This document shows positions 62,453 to 64,000 of a stretch of 64,000 nucleotides of DNA, in pieces (the stretch's first letter is position 1; every line of letters starts with the position of its first letter). The stretch is from Chersky-267 sp963744115 (GTDB taxonomy: Bacteria; Chloroflexota; Limnocylindria; Limnocylindrales; CSP1-4). A program made the translations under genes and the position numbers. Location of the stretch: positions 434,001 through 498,000 of the forward strand of contig CAVUSI010000001.1 in NCBI GenBank assembly GCA_963744115.1, given 5' to 3'. Under the pieces are notes generated by a model. The model had not been told where the DNA came from and ran no database searches. It worked only from the letters and a program-made list of their open reading frames with translations.

Positions 62453-63130
62453 ATGCGGTTCCAGGATGCCGCTCGGGATGGCCGCGCCGTCGTCTACGCC
62501 GCGATCCAGGCCGACCCGCTGGTGGCCCGAGCCGCCGGCCTTCTCGCCGACGCCGACCGGCCCGGCCGGGTCCTGGCCAGGGCCGTGATGAACGGCGAGC
62601 GGACGGATCCCGAGGGCTGGCGACGGATGTTCCCGACCCTGTTCGGGGCCGCCGTCCCTGCCGTCGAGCGCGATCGGGCCGAGGCGATCCTGGCGCTGTC
62701 GCTCGAGGTGGCCGACCGAGGCGAGCAGGTCCGCAGCCAGATCCGGGGTGCGATCGTCGAGGCCGTCACGGCCGTCCTGCTGGGCCGGCGCGGCCCGGCG
62801 ACGGGCTCCGCGGTCCGGCGCGAGCGACGCATCCTGTTCGACGGGGTCCCGGCCGAGATCCACCCGTACGACGTCACCCTCGAGCTCGACGGCCGGGCCG
62901 AGGCATGGGACTGCAAGTGGGGCGCGCGCGGCATCGGGGCGGATGTGCTCCACCAGCTCGACGACGCGCGGGTCCACGCCGCCGATGAGGATGAGGCGCT
63001 CGTGGTCGGCCTCGTCGTGTTCGACGCCGAGCGATCGTGCCGGGTCCGGCTCGATCGTCAGACCGCCCCGACCGAGGCGACCAGGCTGGTCTCCCTCGAG
63101 ACGCTCGACGACCTGGCCGCCGCCCGATGA
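62453..63130 (+). CDS. PD-(D/E)XK nuclease-like protein, function unknown
   Basis: 225 residues. The helical N-terminal half (AARDGRAVVYAAIQADPLVARAAGLLA) is followed by a possible nuclease core: ILFDGVPAEIHPYDVTLEL, then EAWDCKWGARGIGADVLHQLDDAR and VVGLVVFDAE. The Asp-x13-Asp-Cys-Lys pattern fits PD-(D/E)XK motifs II and III. The preceding 101-residue acidic gene ends 2 bp before it, and its stop overlaps the thioesterase start (ATGA). A processing or defence role is possible but unproven. Confidence 0.6.
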   Translation: MRFQDAARDGRAVVYAAIQADPLVARAAGLLADADRPGRVLARAVMNGERTDPEGWRRMFPTLFGAAVPAVERDRAEAILALSLEVADRGEQVRSQIRGAIVEAVTAVLLGRRGPATGSAVRRERRILFDGVPAEIHPYDVTLELDGRAEAWDCKWGARGIGADVLHQLDDARVHAADEDEALVVGLVVFDAERSCRVRLDRQTAPTEATRLVSLETLDDLAAAR

Positions 63131-63911
63131 CCGCCGCGAGCCTCGACTTCCGGGTCCGCTTCGACGAGGCCACGCCCACCGGCGGGATCCGGTCGTCGAC
63201 GTTGCTCCGCTATGCGTCCGACCTCGCCGCGGTCCACTCCGAGCGGCGCGGCTTCGACCGCGCGTGGTATCGCGAGCACGGCCTCGCCTGGCTCGTTCGC
63301 GGGGTGGATCTGCAGGTCCTCCGCCCGATCGCCCACGGCGACACGCTGATCGGGACGACCCGGGCGCTCGCTGCGCGGAAGGTCCTGGCGCGGCGCCGGA
63401 CCGAGTTCCGGGACGCCTCCGGCGAGCTCGCCGCGCTCATCCTGGTCGACTGGGCGATGACCTCGGCGACTGGTGCTCCGACCCGGATCCCAGCGGCCTT
63501 CGACGCGGCGTTCGACGTGCCCGACTCGACATTCACGCCGGTCCGCGTCCGCGCGACCGCCCCGGCCGGCGCCGCCGTCCATCGCCTCGCGCTCCAGGTC
63601 CGGCCGCAGGAGCTCGACCCGATGGATCACGTCAACAACGCCGTCTACCTCGACTGGGCAGAGGAGGCGATGCGGGCCGGCGAGGGGTCGGACGACGGCG
63701 CGACGGCCCCGGATGCGGCCGACGCCGCACCTCGGCGCTGGACGCCGTCCCACGCTCCTGGGAGCTCGAGTACGTCCGCGCCGCGGCGCCCGGCGATCGG
63801 GCGGTGGCGACGACCTGGTCGGACGGGTCTGCACGCCACTGCCGGATCGAGGCCGCCGAGACCGGCGAGCTGTTCCTGGGCGCCCGGTTCGGGACCTTAC
63901 AACGGACCTGA
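63127..63911 (+). pseudogene. Acyl-ACP thioesterase (double hot-dog), one frame shift
   Basis: The first frame (63127 to about 63735) has the N-terminal hot-dog (DFRVRFDEATPTGGIRSSTLLRYASD) and the second with the active-site region RPQELDPMDHVNNAVYLDWAEEA. After DAADAAPR the other frame continues as LDAVPRSWELEYVRAAAPGDRAVATTW and ends at 63911. One base is missing (or two added) near 63735. Otherwise about 260 residues and intact. It should release fatty acids from acyl carrier protein or hydrolyse acyl-CoA. ATG 63127 overlaps the upstream stop. Confidence 0.78.
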
Positions 63912-64000
63912 CGAAAGAGCCATCGAGGTCCCCCTCGATCGCGGTCATGGGTCCGCCGGACGGCCCGGTGCCGGCGGTCACCGAACACCGCAACGGACCC
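63912..64000. other. Window end, no gene identified
   Basis: Contains a small hairpin (ATCGAGG-TCCC-CCTCGAT, 63922-63939) eleven bases after the thioesterase stop, a plausible 3'-end structure. Nothing else can be supported in the last 89 bases. Confidence 0.4.

Overview
The window is a gene-dense, very GC-rich bacterial chromosome segment. It has no rRNA, no recognisable tRNA, no CRISPR array, no insertion sequence and no phage genes. The gene set suggests a high-GC, probably single-membrane lineage, most likely Chloroflexota (Limnocylindria-like), with an actinobacterium as the alternative. The pointers are inositol-phosphate and phosphatidylinositol-phosphate synthesis genes, HspR/HAIR-type heat-shock control, a KimA/TrkA potassium operon, and many genes that start directly behind a TANNNT -10 box (leaderless). 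This assignment is inference from gene content only.

Layout. 1-1320 (minus): arsR, a phosphatidylinositol-phosphate synthase and a truncated inositol-3-phosphate synthase, translationally coupled. 1321-1812: an unusual regulatory region with a 14-bp AT-rich palindrome and an array of 15-bp palindromes, four of them at exactly 61-bp spacing. 1813-5677: a DHA2-type drug exporter, a CorA-like channel, a sortase-like protein and a Ser/Pro-rich anchored protein. 5723-20480 (minus): a complete complex I operon in the order A-B-C-D-H-[I/E fusion]-F-[G/GltD/ferredoxin fusion]-J-K-L-M-N. Its NADH-input module is rebuilt: NuoI is split over two proteins, NuoE is cut short, NuoF has altered cofactor motifs, and NuoG is replaced by a ferredoxin-GltD-type flavoprotein. 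A MidA/NDUFAF7-family methyltransferase (a complex I assembly factor family) sits just upstream.

22016-28126: a gene of unknown function, folK, glpX, purH, a small membrane protein, a cupin and a NUDIX hydrolase. 28447-35954 (minus): a heat-shock locus, hsp20-hspR-lon-cbpA plus clpB. Both promoters carry a TTGACA-N7-TGTCA(A/T) inverted repeat resembling the HspR operator. 36038-39904 (minus): KimA-type K+ permease fused to a universal-stress domain, then two TrkA proteins. 39956-45726: a phosphoesterase, rsmG, a soluble histidine kinase, csoR, a nuclease-fold protein, hpt and a membrane protein. 45778-55304 (minus): a polar amino-acid ABC transporter and a branched-chain amino-acid (Liv) ABC transporter; LivG has an inserted membrane domain. 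55455-63911: GNAT, a NYN ribonuclease with an RGG-rich tail, holB, acylphosphatase, MOSC, SDR, a DapA-family lyase, three small or unknown genes including a PD-(D/E)XK-like protein, and an acyl-ACP thioesterase.

Data quality matters here. At least five genes (a NUDIX hydrolase, kimA, livK, holB, the thioesterase), and probably folK, are interrupted by one-base shifts. Several of these fall at G/C homopolymers, which looks like an error-prone long-read assembly rather than genuine decay. Claims resting on a single reading frame should be read with that in mind.
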